Under the pieces are notes generated by a model. The model was not told the origin of the DNA. It searched no databases and saw nothing but the letters and a program-made list of their open reading frames with translations. A DNA stretch of 64,000 bases. Origin: Betaproteobacteria bacterium UBA5216 (GTDB lineage: Bacteria; Pseudomonadota; Gammaproteobacteria; Burkholderiales; SG8-41). Where the stretch lies: positions 76,977 to 140,976 of the forward strand of contig DHVE01000080.1 of NCBI GenBank assembly GCA_002412495.1. The letters run 5' to 3'. A program made the translations under genes and the position numbers. Positions 50,801-58,345 of the stretch are shown here, in pieces; within the stretch, counting starts at the first letter, position 1; the number at the start of each line of letters is the position of its first letter.

Positions 50801-53800
50801 CCAGCGTCCCGGTAACCGTTGTACCTTCGCTAACATCCTGCGAAGGCTTGTCTGTTGCACTGGGGCCATCGTCTTCAAAAGCGATCAAGCTGCCCAACTC
50901 CACACTGCTCGTGGCCGTATCGTTGTCGTTGTCGGTCACCGTTACTTGCAAGCCCACCAGCCCGCTGTTCATCACTTCCGGCAAGCTTGTCTCGCTCGAT
51001 CCGTTTTCGTCGTGATCGCCCGCATCATCGTGTTCCAGCGCCAGGTATTGCGTTACCGTCACCGCGCCCGTGGCTGCGTCCACGCTGATCTCGAATACCA
51101 GCTCTCCGCCTTCTTCCGTGCGGCCTTCGATGTTGCCGTCAACGTCCAGCGACAGCATTACGCGTTCGTTCGATACCGACGCCACCAAGCCGGAATCCAC
51201 CTCGGTTGCTTCTTCCGGCAAGGCCAATGTCAGCACATAGTCGCGCGACTCGGGCTTTTCTTGATCCGTACCCGCATCCACAGTGATGTCGAACAGATCG
51301 TCGCCCGATATCGTTGCATAACCAATCGCGCCTTCCGGTGCGCCTTGCATTGTCTCGTCGTTATTCGCCGCGCCGCCTTCGTCCTGAATCGAACCGCTCG
51401 TGCCCAGCGATTCATCCAGCGTAATTGCGCTTACCTTGGTCGCAAATTCAGTGATCGCGGGGCCGTCGTCTTCGATGATGAATACACCGCTGCCCAAATT
51501 GATGGTGGCCTCGGCATGGTCGCCGTCACCATCGGTCACGGTTTGCTGTAGCACCAGGCTGTTGGATTCATCTTCGCCAATATCCACCGTCAGCGTCTGG
51601 CTGTCGTCGTTGCTGCCGGTGTTGTCGTGCCAGATGTTCCTGCCGTCCATCTGCGTGAAGGTCACGATGCCATCGCTATTCACGCTGATGGTGAAGTAGG
51701 TCACGCCATCGTAGGAGCCTACGATATCGGCGCCCGGCGCGGCTTGATTCAATACGATTTGGTTGCCCGGGTCGCCGTTTGCGCCCAAGGTGTAAAGGCC
51801 CGAACCCACATTCGTGCCGGTGAGCACAAACGCGTAGGCCACGGAGCCTTCGCCATCGGCGCCAAAAACAGGTGCTTCAAAGTTGTCGGAGTAATCGGCT
51901 ATTGCAACACGAATGCCGTCGTTCACACCATCGTTGACAACGGGGCTTTCGCTCGGATTCGGCACCGGCGATTCGTCGAGCGTCAGCGTATCGGGCGTTA
52001 CATCGGCAGCAACCGCTTGGGGGCCATCGTCATAGATGCGCAGTTGCGAGCCGATCTCTATGGTCGCATCGGCGTGATCCTGGTCGTAGTCGGTGATAGT
52101 GGCGGTGACGTACACCAGGCCTTCAAGGGTGACGTAGTCGTTGTTGTCTTCGGGGTTCGCGTGCTCCACCGCACGGAACAGTTCGATGCTCACCTGGCTG
52201 CCGTCCAGCCAGATTTGAAACACTTCAAGACCAGTGCTGCTGCCAACGCGGGCAAGCATGCTGCCGTCTTCTTCCTGATACAGGTAGACCGGGTCGCCGG
52301 TGGCGGTGTCGATAAGGTTTGTGTTCAAGCCGCCGTCTTCGTTCAGTTCATTGCTGCCGAAGTTCAGGGCGTATTCCAGCGTACCCGGGCCGTCCGCACC
52401 GTATTGCGAGGTGAAGCGGCCGCTGACTTGCAGCGTGGCCACGCTGCCGGTCTCGGAGTCGAGGTCGGTTTCGTCCACCGCCGCATAGGGCGAGATTTGC
52501 GCGGTGATGAATTGCTCGCCGCATTCAAATATCGGCTGGCTCACGCTGATGGTGGGGCTGTCGTCTTCGATCACCACGTTGAGCGTGGCGGACACTGGCG
52601 GCGCGATGCCGTCGGAAACTTGCACTTGCACACCGAACGAGGTGATGTCTTCGGTGCTGTTGTCCGGATGGTCAACCGGGCCGAGCAGTTCAACTTGATA
52701 GGTGGCGGTGTTGCCGGTGGTGTAGCCGAGGCTGATAACGATGATCGGCGTTTCGCTTTCGTTGTAACCGGTCAGGGTGTGACCATCGGTGCTCAGGCTC
52801 CAGAAGATCGGGTCGCCGTGCGACGATATGTTGCCGTTCGCCGGCGCAACCAGACGCACGGTCAGCGCATCGCCATCGACGTCGCCTACGGTCAGGGTGC
52901 CGTTGTCGAACCGGCTGTTTCCTTGATCCAGTTCGCTGTTGGGGCCTGCGTCCGGTAGCGGGTTGTAACCCAGTATGTTTGCGCTGCTGCCGCCCTCAAG
53001 GCCTTCTTCTTCCGACACGCGCGCGCCGCCATCAACAGATATCGTCGGCGCGTCGTTGGTGCCAAAAACAGAAATATTCAAACTGGACGTCGAGGTATTG
53101 TTAAAACCGTTTTTCGCTGTATAGGAAAACACGTCATGCAGCGGCTCATCGCTTGGTCCCAGCGCTTGCACGGTGGCATACGCTTCGGGGTTCTGCTCCT
53201 GCGTATACAGCGTGTAGCTGTAGCTGCCATTGGCGTTCAGCACCAGCGTGCCGTACAGACCAGAAAATGTGCCAGTGGTGGTAACGGACAGCCCGATCGT
53301 GTCGCCCGCGGTATCCAGGTCTTTCACATCGGCGAACGCTCCCGAGGGCGCGCCTGTGTGTGCGGCACCGGCGATTACATTACCGGTAATGGAGAGATTG
53401 GTATCTTCCTTGGCCCAGTTGGTGTCTGCTTGCGCCGCGAGGTCGTCGTCAACGATAAACGCGGTTGCACTGCTGGCATCCGGATTGATGGTGGCATTGA
53501 CCGCGCTATTGAGCACGATCTGGAAGCTTTCGTTATTCTCGATAACGCTGTCCTGAACAATATTCACCGGCACCAGAAAGCTGATCTGGCCCGCGGGGAT
53601 GGTTACCGTATGCGTGAAATTGTTATCGCCTTCGGTAAAGTCGGTCGGAAACGTATTGGTCGTGCCCGCCGTTGCCGTGATGCCGACGATGGTATAGGTC
53701 ACCGTGACATCCACATCAAAAACCTTGTCGAGGAAGATGATAAAGCTGATGACCTTGGTGCCCTCGGCAGTGCCTTCAAGGATGTTGGCGCTTGCCACTT

Positions 53801-54410
53801 CAAGCTGTCCATCGTTGTTGGGGTCAGTCGGCGTGGTGCCGGGCGCGGGCGCCACACTCGTATTAACCCTTACCTGCACCGAAACTGTGGGCGGCGGCTC
53901 CACCGGCGGCAACGCCGGCTGAAGTTCAGGGAATGTGATGCCGCCAACACTGGTGGTATAGCCAGATGTCACTTCACCACTGGAGTTGGCCTGATCGATA
54001 TACACCGGCGTGCCGCCGCTGCCGTCGGCCGTGCCGCCTGCGCCGGGGGCCCCGCCCGCGGCCGTGGCTTCGGCTACTTTGGAGGGGTCGGCACCCGCTG
54101 CAATTTGCGCTTGCAGTGCGGCGATGTCAGCCGTTGCGGGGGCGGGCGTTGTGGCGGGGCCTTGTTGGCCCACGTTGAGCACATCATCATCGAGCGCAAT
54201 TTTGGAATCGCGGCCGAGGTCAAGCATGCGGCCGTTTTCTAGCTGCACTTGCACGATGGCATTTGCATTGGTCTGAATCGTTTCTTTGGCGAACACCTTG
54301 TCGCCGACCATTGCCTGCCGCGCCACGCCATCAACACCAACTACTTTTACGTCGCCGACAACGACTTTGATGGTGCCTACTGCTGCTGTTCCGCTGGCTG
54401 CTGTGCCCAT
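47856..54410 (-). CDS. Giant LapA-like type I-secreted adhesin (2184 aa, complete)
   Basis: A 2184-residue acidic surface protein, almost free of cysteine. The N terminus (residues 1-85, TIKVVVGDVKVVGVDG, NGRMLDLGRDSKIAL) matches the LapA-type retention module that plugs the outer-membrane channel. It is followed by an Ala/Gly linker with TAAG at residues 116-119, the form of LapG cleavage sites. A Calx-beta domain (about 200-330), VCBS (about 330-460) and many T1SS-143/DUF5801-type repeats (DGDGDxA, EDDGP boundaries) follow. The C-terminal GTAGADVMQGSGGND and DGGAGSD elements are RTX-like Ca-binding secretion signals. AGGAG precedes the ATG. T1SS genes are not in the window. Confidence 0.92.
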   Translation of the reverse strand: MGTAASGTAAVGTIKVVVGDVKVVGVDGVARQAMVGDKVFAKETIQTNANAIVQVQLENGRMLDLGRDSKIALDDDVLNVGQQGPATTPAPATADIAALQAQIAAGADPSKVAEATAAGGAPGAGGTADGSGGTPVYIDQANSSGEVTSGYTTSVGGITFPELQPALPPVEPPPTVSVQVRVNTSVAPAPGTTPTDPNNDGQLEVASANILEGTAEGTKVISFIIFLDKVFDVDVTVTYTIVGITATAGTTNTFPTDFTEGDNNFTHTVTIPAGQISFLVPVNIVQDSVIENNESFQIVLNSAVNATINPDASSATAFIVDDDLAAQADTNWAKEDTNLSITGNVIAGAAHTGAPSGAFADVKDLDTAGDTIGLSVTTTGTFSGLYGTLVLNANGSYSYTLYTQEQNPEAYATVQALGPSDEPLHDVFSYTAKNGFNNTSTSSLNISVFGTNDAPTISVDGGARVSEEEGLEGGSSANILGYNPLPDAGPNSELDQGNSRFDNGTLTVGDVDGDALTVRLVAPANGNISSHGDPIFWSLSTDGHTLTGYNESETPIIVISLGYTTGNTATYQVELLGPVDHPDNSTEDITSFGVQVQVSDGIAPPVSATLNVVIEDDSPTISVSQPIFECGEQFITAQISPYAAVDETDLDSETGSVATLQVSGRFTSQYGADGPGTLEYALNFGSNELNEDGGLNTNLIDTATGDPVYLYQEEDGSMLARVGSSTGLEVFQIWLDGSQVSIELFRAVEHANPEDNNDYVTLEGLVYVTATITDYDQDHADATIEIGSQLRIYDDGPQAVAADVTPDTLTLDESPVPNPSESPVVNDGVNDGIRVAIADYSDNFEAPVFGADGEGSVAYAFVLTGTNVGSGLYTLGANGDPGNQIVLNQAAPGADIVGSYDGVTYFTISVNSDGIVTFTQMDGRNIWHDNTGSNDDSQTLTVDIGEDESNSLVLQQTVTDGDGDHAEATINLGSGVFIIEDDGPAITEFATKVSAITLDESLGTSGSIQDEGGAANNDETMQGAPEGAIGYATISGDDLFDITVDAGTDQEKPESRDYVLTLALPEEATEVDSGLVASVSNERVMLSLDVDGNIEGRTEEGGELVFEISVDAATGAVTVTQYLALEHDDAGDHDENGSSETSLPEVMNSGLVGLQVTVTDNDNDTATSSVELGSLIAFEDDGPSATDKPSQDVSEGTTVTGTLVFDAGTDGATVTHIDGTALVFNAADSNYSQEVDIGGGFIKVKADGSYSYRVPNNTVAATDSATFTVTDGDGDTATANLSFAIKDANSPLGGRTIAAVDDDGLAGDNPASTINDIDANAGEVPLNPSEAIYTGTLDFSFGGDGAGSVTLASMASVANGGTSLGAGTGTVGTETVTYSWSGSTLTATIADGSRVGIDLFTVQVNPTTGAFTVTLLDNVLHAAGGDETSAPEVGLTYTVTDSDGSATTGTLNVTFNDDGPSISRNAVAAPTLTVDETILTTNAGPTSFTGLFTSAGGADGTASTTYALGISATGADSGLDDTATGQSIYLYMDGNDVVGRVGSGGVADPAGVIAFRVTNSGGSLSLDQVRAVMHDIDGSTPTDHDDAKTLSLATLITLTATITDGDGDTASAVANIGQALSFEDDGPVIENKSNLVYANALNLTTGGTGIFDYNIGADSRSTYDSGNSDFSAFTLSGTVGTSAISGQSVTLSSESATQAVFNVAFSYAANPLTPLVLTNATGTLTFDKVAGTYTLDLAAPISSFTVLTTSGTVSKESFDLVPGGASQPEIVVSKLADSFYVRFTGGEEVGGAPVDFKTSSGDQAFTNGETFVGAQTWVSISGGANGVASDTLQDGEVLDMNFYLASPGGALNPGAGTATTNGLFMKLDGLTAGEDFVIILKLVDPTNPLNTTTRAIVVDYGDIYLSSESNPYGITFADGSDGVVIIESNDYNGAGENWVINGAQLIVSTEGNSGAGIDLNRLTGASGGSSTANTEIFTTAGADNTDDNDVIKIVDIGFVSSNTNTQDANLDFSFAIVDADGDTTENQTLHVTIEGGTTFVGTAGADVMQGSGGNDILVYDPADFPGTANTVYDGGAGSDTLRFDGAGQSLDLTALAQTKIQNIENIDLTGTGNNTLSLSLQDVLDLSSTSNQVVVLGNVGDVVNSTGQGWVQGANQVIGPQTYASYTNGLATLLVDIDVTRNVT

Positions 54411-54844
54411 GATGTGCTCCTGTTACGTTGATTCGATGTATTCAAAAATCAGAATGTCGCAATATGCGAAAACGCCGTGAAACGGTTGTTTCGGGTTTGT
54501 GAAATGCTGCGCCTTTATTTGGAACGGCGCTACGTACTAAGGTATCGATACCAAAGTATCGAGTGTGCATTCCGTCACGGTATTTTGGCGGGGGGTGTGC
54601 TAGCCGGCTGCCATGGGCGGCTTACGCTTGGGTTAGCGTACGGAGGGCCGTGCTCTACCAGCTATTGTGTGGTGCTGTAATGGGCGCTGGAGGTCGGGCT
54701 TGCGGCGGTTTGGCCGGGGTTTAGGGAGATTTTCTTGAAATTCCATTTAAAAACATATGGTTATGTTAAAACCAAACTGGTAATTTCCCCCCCGCCCCGC
54801 TCCATTGGGGCATAGGTGGTTATGCCAAGTAGCGAGTAAAGGGT
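54411..54844. promoter_or_regulatory. 434-bp intergenic region upstream of the adhesin gene
   Basis: It contains no convincing gene. It holds the adhesin ribosome site (AGGAG, minus strand, near 54420) and a 12-bp palindrome GGTATCGATACC (54541-54552). A second GTATCGA half follows at 54556, preceded by TACGTACTAA (54531-54540). It also holds a copy of the TAAAAACA-N5-TTA motif (54746-54763) and a short GGCATA/TATGCC hairpin near the CHAT-gene stop. The palindrome cluster, about 130 bp upstream of the adhesin start, is a candidate operator. Confidence 0.45.
54746..54763 (+). repeat. Dispersed TAAAAACA-N5-TTA motif, copy h
   Basis: TTTAAAAACATATGGTTA, in the intergenic region between the CHAT and adhesin genes. 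Confidence 0.6.
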
Positions 54845-57800
54845 TCACAACCAATTGCCCATCAATATAAACGGGGCCCAAAAATACGGATGGGCGAACG
54901 GGGCTTCGGGTTTGCCGCCGCCTGATGCAGGCTGGCCCCTGATCAGCAACAATTGCGCCTGCCGCAAGGCGTCTGCCTTGGAGAGTTTTTTCTCTTCGCG
55001 CAGCCGGTAAAAATGCTGCATGAACAATCCCGTGCTTTCATCAGCCACGGGCCACAAGGTGGCAATCACGCCTTTGGCGCCCTGCTTCTGCACCAGCGCG
55101 CCGAGTCCTTCCACTTCTTCGCCCTGCGCCGTGCGTCCACCGCCCACACCGGTCTCGCAGGCCGATAGCGTAACCAGATCGACATGGGTGAAATCCAGTT
55201 GTTCCTGGCGAATGCGGCTCAGCGTGAGATGGTCTCCGTCGCCCAGCAGCAAAAATGACGTGGATTCATTGCCGGGGCGAAACACAAAGTGGCTCGCAAG
55301 ATGTATCAAGGGGTGTTTGCGCAACAGCGCCTGCTTCAAATTCACCAGATTGAACTGCTCATCAAAATGCAGTTCGCCCTTGATCAACCCCTGATTGCCG
55401 TTACGCACGATGGCGTTCAGTTCCGCGCGCACTTCCGGCAGCGGATCAAAAGCTTCAATCTGGCGTGTTAGTCCCAAACCCGCGATGCTCACATCCTTGG
55501 CAGGGCGACTGTCAAGATTGCCTTTGGTCACTTCGGTATAAAGCGACATGTCGTAACGCTCGGCCAGGTAACGCTTGCCATCGTGCAACGCCGCCACCGG
55601 GATATAGCGCAATGCGCCATCCAGCGAGATCATCAGCGTGCGGGCACGGGCTGCGTTGAGTTCTTCCTCGATTGGCACAATCAGCAGTTTGTAAAGCTCT
55701 TGGGCCATCGGCAGCGCGGAGATGGCGGGGTTTCTGAGAGCCACGCGAAAGAACTCGATTTTCGCATTGAGGTCTTTTTGCGCCACCTCAACGCTCTTGG
55801 CAATCTGCGAGGTTGCCGTGGTAAGAATGATGTTGAGCCGATTCTCCGACAGCACGTACTGCACCAGCACACTGCCCGCGCCCAGCGACGCCAGGTTTTG
55901 CTGCGTCAGCTTTAATTGCATCACGGCATCGGCCGCAGGGGCATCGCTGCCCCGCGCGCTCGCGAACGCGCTGGTAACGTCGCGATAGTAGCGCTGCAAA
56001 TCCTCGCTCAGCGTTTCTTTTTCACGATTCAGTTCGGCAAGGCGCGCCTGCTCCGCCTCGGACAACCCGATTTTCGCGCGCCGCTCCAGAACGGCATGAT
56101 CAAGAGCGGCCTTGCTCAACCGTGCCGTGAGTACGCCGAGCTGGTCATGCCATGGCTGCTCATGCGGCTGAAACGCCATTTTGCGCTGCGTGTCGCCGCC
56201 CGATTCACTCCTGCGCAAAAAGTCGGAAAACTCCTCTTCTTTCAGCATGCCCAATACATGCTGCGCCTCGGCAAGACGGCCTTGCCGAATCAGCAAATCG
56301 GCAAGATCGCGGTAAACACTGGTTTTGTCGGTGAGAAATCCACGCTGCGATTCCTGGTCAAGACCGGTGATACGCGCGCGCATGGCTTGTAGGGTATTCA
56401 CCGCTTGTTTACCAAAGAAAATAGCCAGATTGACTTGATTGCGCTGCGCAAGGGTGATCCGCAGGCCATCCTGAACACGCCACAGCGTTTCCTGCACGTC
56501 AGCCTGACTAGCAATGGATAATGCCCGTTGCAACAGCGGCTGCGCCCGTTCGGGGTTGCCCAAAGTCCAATGCAATCGCGCAAGGCTCCACAGACTTTGC
56601 GCAACAAAAGGGTGCGTAGGGCCGAGCTTTTTTTCCCGAATCACAAGACTGCGCTCGGCAACGGACATCGCTTTGCCGTAGTCCTGCATATCGCGGTACA
56701 GTTCGGAGAGGTTGTCAAGCACGACAGCCACTTCCGGATGATCGGCTCCCAGCACCTTTTCACCGATGGCGATACTGCGCAGATAAAACGGCAGCGATCG
56801 CGGGTAATCACCGGCATAACGATGCAGGAGTGCGATATTGTTGAGACTGGATGCCAAACCTGGATGCTCGGTCCCCAGGGTCTTTTCGCGAATCTCCAGA
56901 CTGCGCTGAAAGTGCGTTAGTGCCTTGGCGTATTCACCCATGCGCCAGTGGATGAGCGCGATATTGTTGAGCGACACAGCAACGAAGGGATGATCGCGTC
57001 CTCCGGTTTTTTCCGTGATTGCCAAGCTGCGTTCCTGAAGGGGCAGCGATTTGCCATATTCACCCATGACACGGTAGAACTCGGCAAGATTGTTAAGGCT
57101 GTTTGCCACATCCGGATGATTGGGACCGAGCGCTTTTTCGCGAATGGCGAGCCCGCGTTCATAGAGCGATTGCGCTTCGGGAAATTGCCCCAGCGCGCGG
57201 CGCAAATCAGCCAGATTGTTCAGGGTGGCGGCCACATCGCGATGTTCCGGCCCCAAAATCTTTTCACTGATGTCGAGGCTGCGCAGATAATACTGCAAAG
57301 CCGGCTCATAATTGCCGGTGTTCAAATACAGCAGCGCGAGATTGTTAAGACTGGCGGCCACCGTCTGGTGCGAAGTGCCATACGCTTTTTCATAAATGGC
57401 GAGGCTGCGTTGATACAGGGGCAATGCTAATGCGTAATTGCCCATCGCCCGATGCAACACGGCCAGGTTGTTAATGACGGCGGCAACGGTTGTATGCTCG
57501 ACTCCCAGCACCTTTTCATGAATCTCGAGGCTGCGTTGAAAAAGCCGCAGCGCCTCCGGAAACCGCCCCAATGCCCGCTGTACACCTGCAAGGTTGTTTA
57601 ACGTGCCCGCCACGTTTAAATGTTCCGCGCCATGCACCTTTTCAAACAAGGCGAGGCTGCGTTCAAACAGCGGAAGCGCCCTCGCTGGTTCACCCATATC
57701 CCGGTACAGACCAGCGAGATTGTTCAGTGTGGCGGCGACATTGGGATTGTCAGCGCCCAACGATTGCTCCAGTATCGCCAGCCCGCGTTGATACAGCGGC

Positions 57801-58237
57801 AAGGCCACGGCGTATCTGCCCGCGGCCTGGTGTAGGCCGGCGATATCGTTCAGATTAACAGCAACGCGAACGTGATTCGCGCCTAAAACGCGCTCGTTAA
57901 TCTCCAGGGCGCGTTGGGCGTACGTCAGTGCCTGCTTGTTCTGGCCGAGCTCTTTCTGCACAGCGGCCAACACCTCCAGCACGGGTGCCAGTGCTACATG
58001 GGATGAACCTAGCACCTCCTCCTTGATGGTGAGCGCGTTCTCGTAAAGCACCACCGCTTGCGCCAACGCTCTTTTGCCGCGGGCGGCATTGCCCTGTGCC
58101 AGCAATTGGTCGGCAGTTTGCAAACGCCCGCCAGCCTCGGCACCCGCATCACCTTCTGCCGCAATACCAAGCCCTGCGGTCTGCAGCTGCGCCATAGCCA
58201 AAACCACCACAGCCAGTATTGCCCTGAACCGTGTCAT
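54845..58237 (-). CDS. Exported TPR-CHAT protein (caspase-like peptidase)
   Basis: A 1130-residue protein with a signal peptide (1-27, AVVVLAMAQLQTAGLG). About a dozen 42-residue tetratricopeptide repeats (about 45-590, repeating NNLAxLYRxxGxYxxALPLYxRSL) and a helical linker (about 600-780) follow. The C-terminal CHAT domain has catalytic H983 (HLASHF) and C1027 (TLSACETGVGG). CHAT domains are caspase-relative cysteine proteases. The TPRs should recognise a protein partner. It sits directly upstream of the giant adhesin gene on the same strand and downstream of an OGT-like gene. The target is unknown. Confidence 0.93.
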   Translation of the reverse strand: MTRFRAILAVVVLAMAQLQTAGLGIAAEGDAGAEAGGRLQTADQLLAQGNAARGKRALAQAVVLYENALTIKEEVLGSSHVALAPVLEVLAAVQKELGQNKQALTYAQRALEINERVLGANHVRVAVNLNDIAGLHQAAGRYAVALPLYQRGLAILEQSLGADNPNVAATLNNLAGLYRDMGEPARALPLFERSLALFEKVHGAEHLNVAGTLNNLAGVQRALGRFPEALRLFQRSLEIHEKVLGVEHTTVAAVINNLAVLHRAMGNYALALPLYQRSLAIYEKAYGTSHQTVAASLNNLALLYLNTGNYEPALQYYLRSLDISEKILGPEHRDVAATLNNLADLRRALGQFPEAQSLYERGLAIREKALGPNHPDVANSLNNLAEFYRVMGEYGKSLPLQERSLAITEKTGGRDHPFVAVSLNNIALIHWRMGEYAKALTHFQRSLEIREKTLGTEHPGLASSLNNIALLHRYAGDYPRSLPFYLRSIAIGEKVLGADHPEVAVVLDNLSELYRDMQDYGKAMSVAERSLVIREKKLGPTHPFVAQSLWSLARLHWTLGNPERAQPLLQRALSIASQADVQETLWRVQDGLRITLAQRNQVNLAIFFGKQAVNTLQAMRARITGLDQESQRGFLTDKTSVYRDLADLLIRQGRLAEAQHVLGMLKEEEFSDFLRRSESGGDTQRKMAFQPHEQPWHDQLGVLTARLSKAALDHAVLERRAKIGLSEAEQARLAELNREKETLSEDLQRYYRDVTSAFASARGSDAPAADAVMQLKLTQQNLASLGAGSVLVQYVLSENRLNIILTTATSQIAKSVEVAQKDLNAKIEFFRVALRNPAISALPMAQELYKLLIVPIEEELNAARARTLMISLDGALRYIPVAALHDGKRYLAERYDMSLYTEVTKGNLDSRPAKDVSIAGLGLTRQIEAFDPLPEVRAELNAIVRNGNQGLIKGELHFDEQFNLVNLKQALLRKHPLIHLASHFVFRPGNESTSFLLLGDGDHLTLSRIRQEQLDFTHVDLVTLSACETGVGGGRTAQGEEVEGLGALVQKQGAKGVIATLWPVADESTGLFMQHFYRLREEKKLSKADALRQAQLLLIRGQPASGGGKPEAPFAHPYFWAPFILMGNWL

Positions 58238-58345
58238 TATCCGTTTTGCGCAGCGCTGTTTATCACCTGCGGGATCATGTCACAACTCATCCCGGTTGAA
58301 AATGACAGATATGGCGTCACATCGCTAAGACGGTTTTGCAAGACG

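Noticed and set aside
49350..52958. Long plus-strand frames opposite the giant adhesin
   Set aside because: The repetitive, GC-biased adhesin sequence keeps antisense frames open; the products are Arg/His/Val-rich and featureless.
53060..53085. CAAAAACAGAAATATTC within the adhesin as another dispersed-motif copy
   Set aside because: The first base of the core and the TTA do not match; it is ordinary coding sequence.
47856..54410. Internal repeats of the adhesin (and TPR repeats at 56400-58000) considered as a CRISPR array
   Set aside because: The repeats are in frame, imperfect and much longer than CRISPR units; they encode T1SS-143 or TPR protein repeats.
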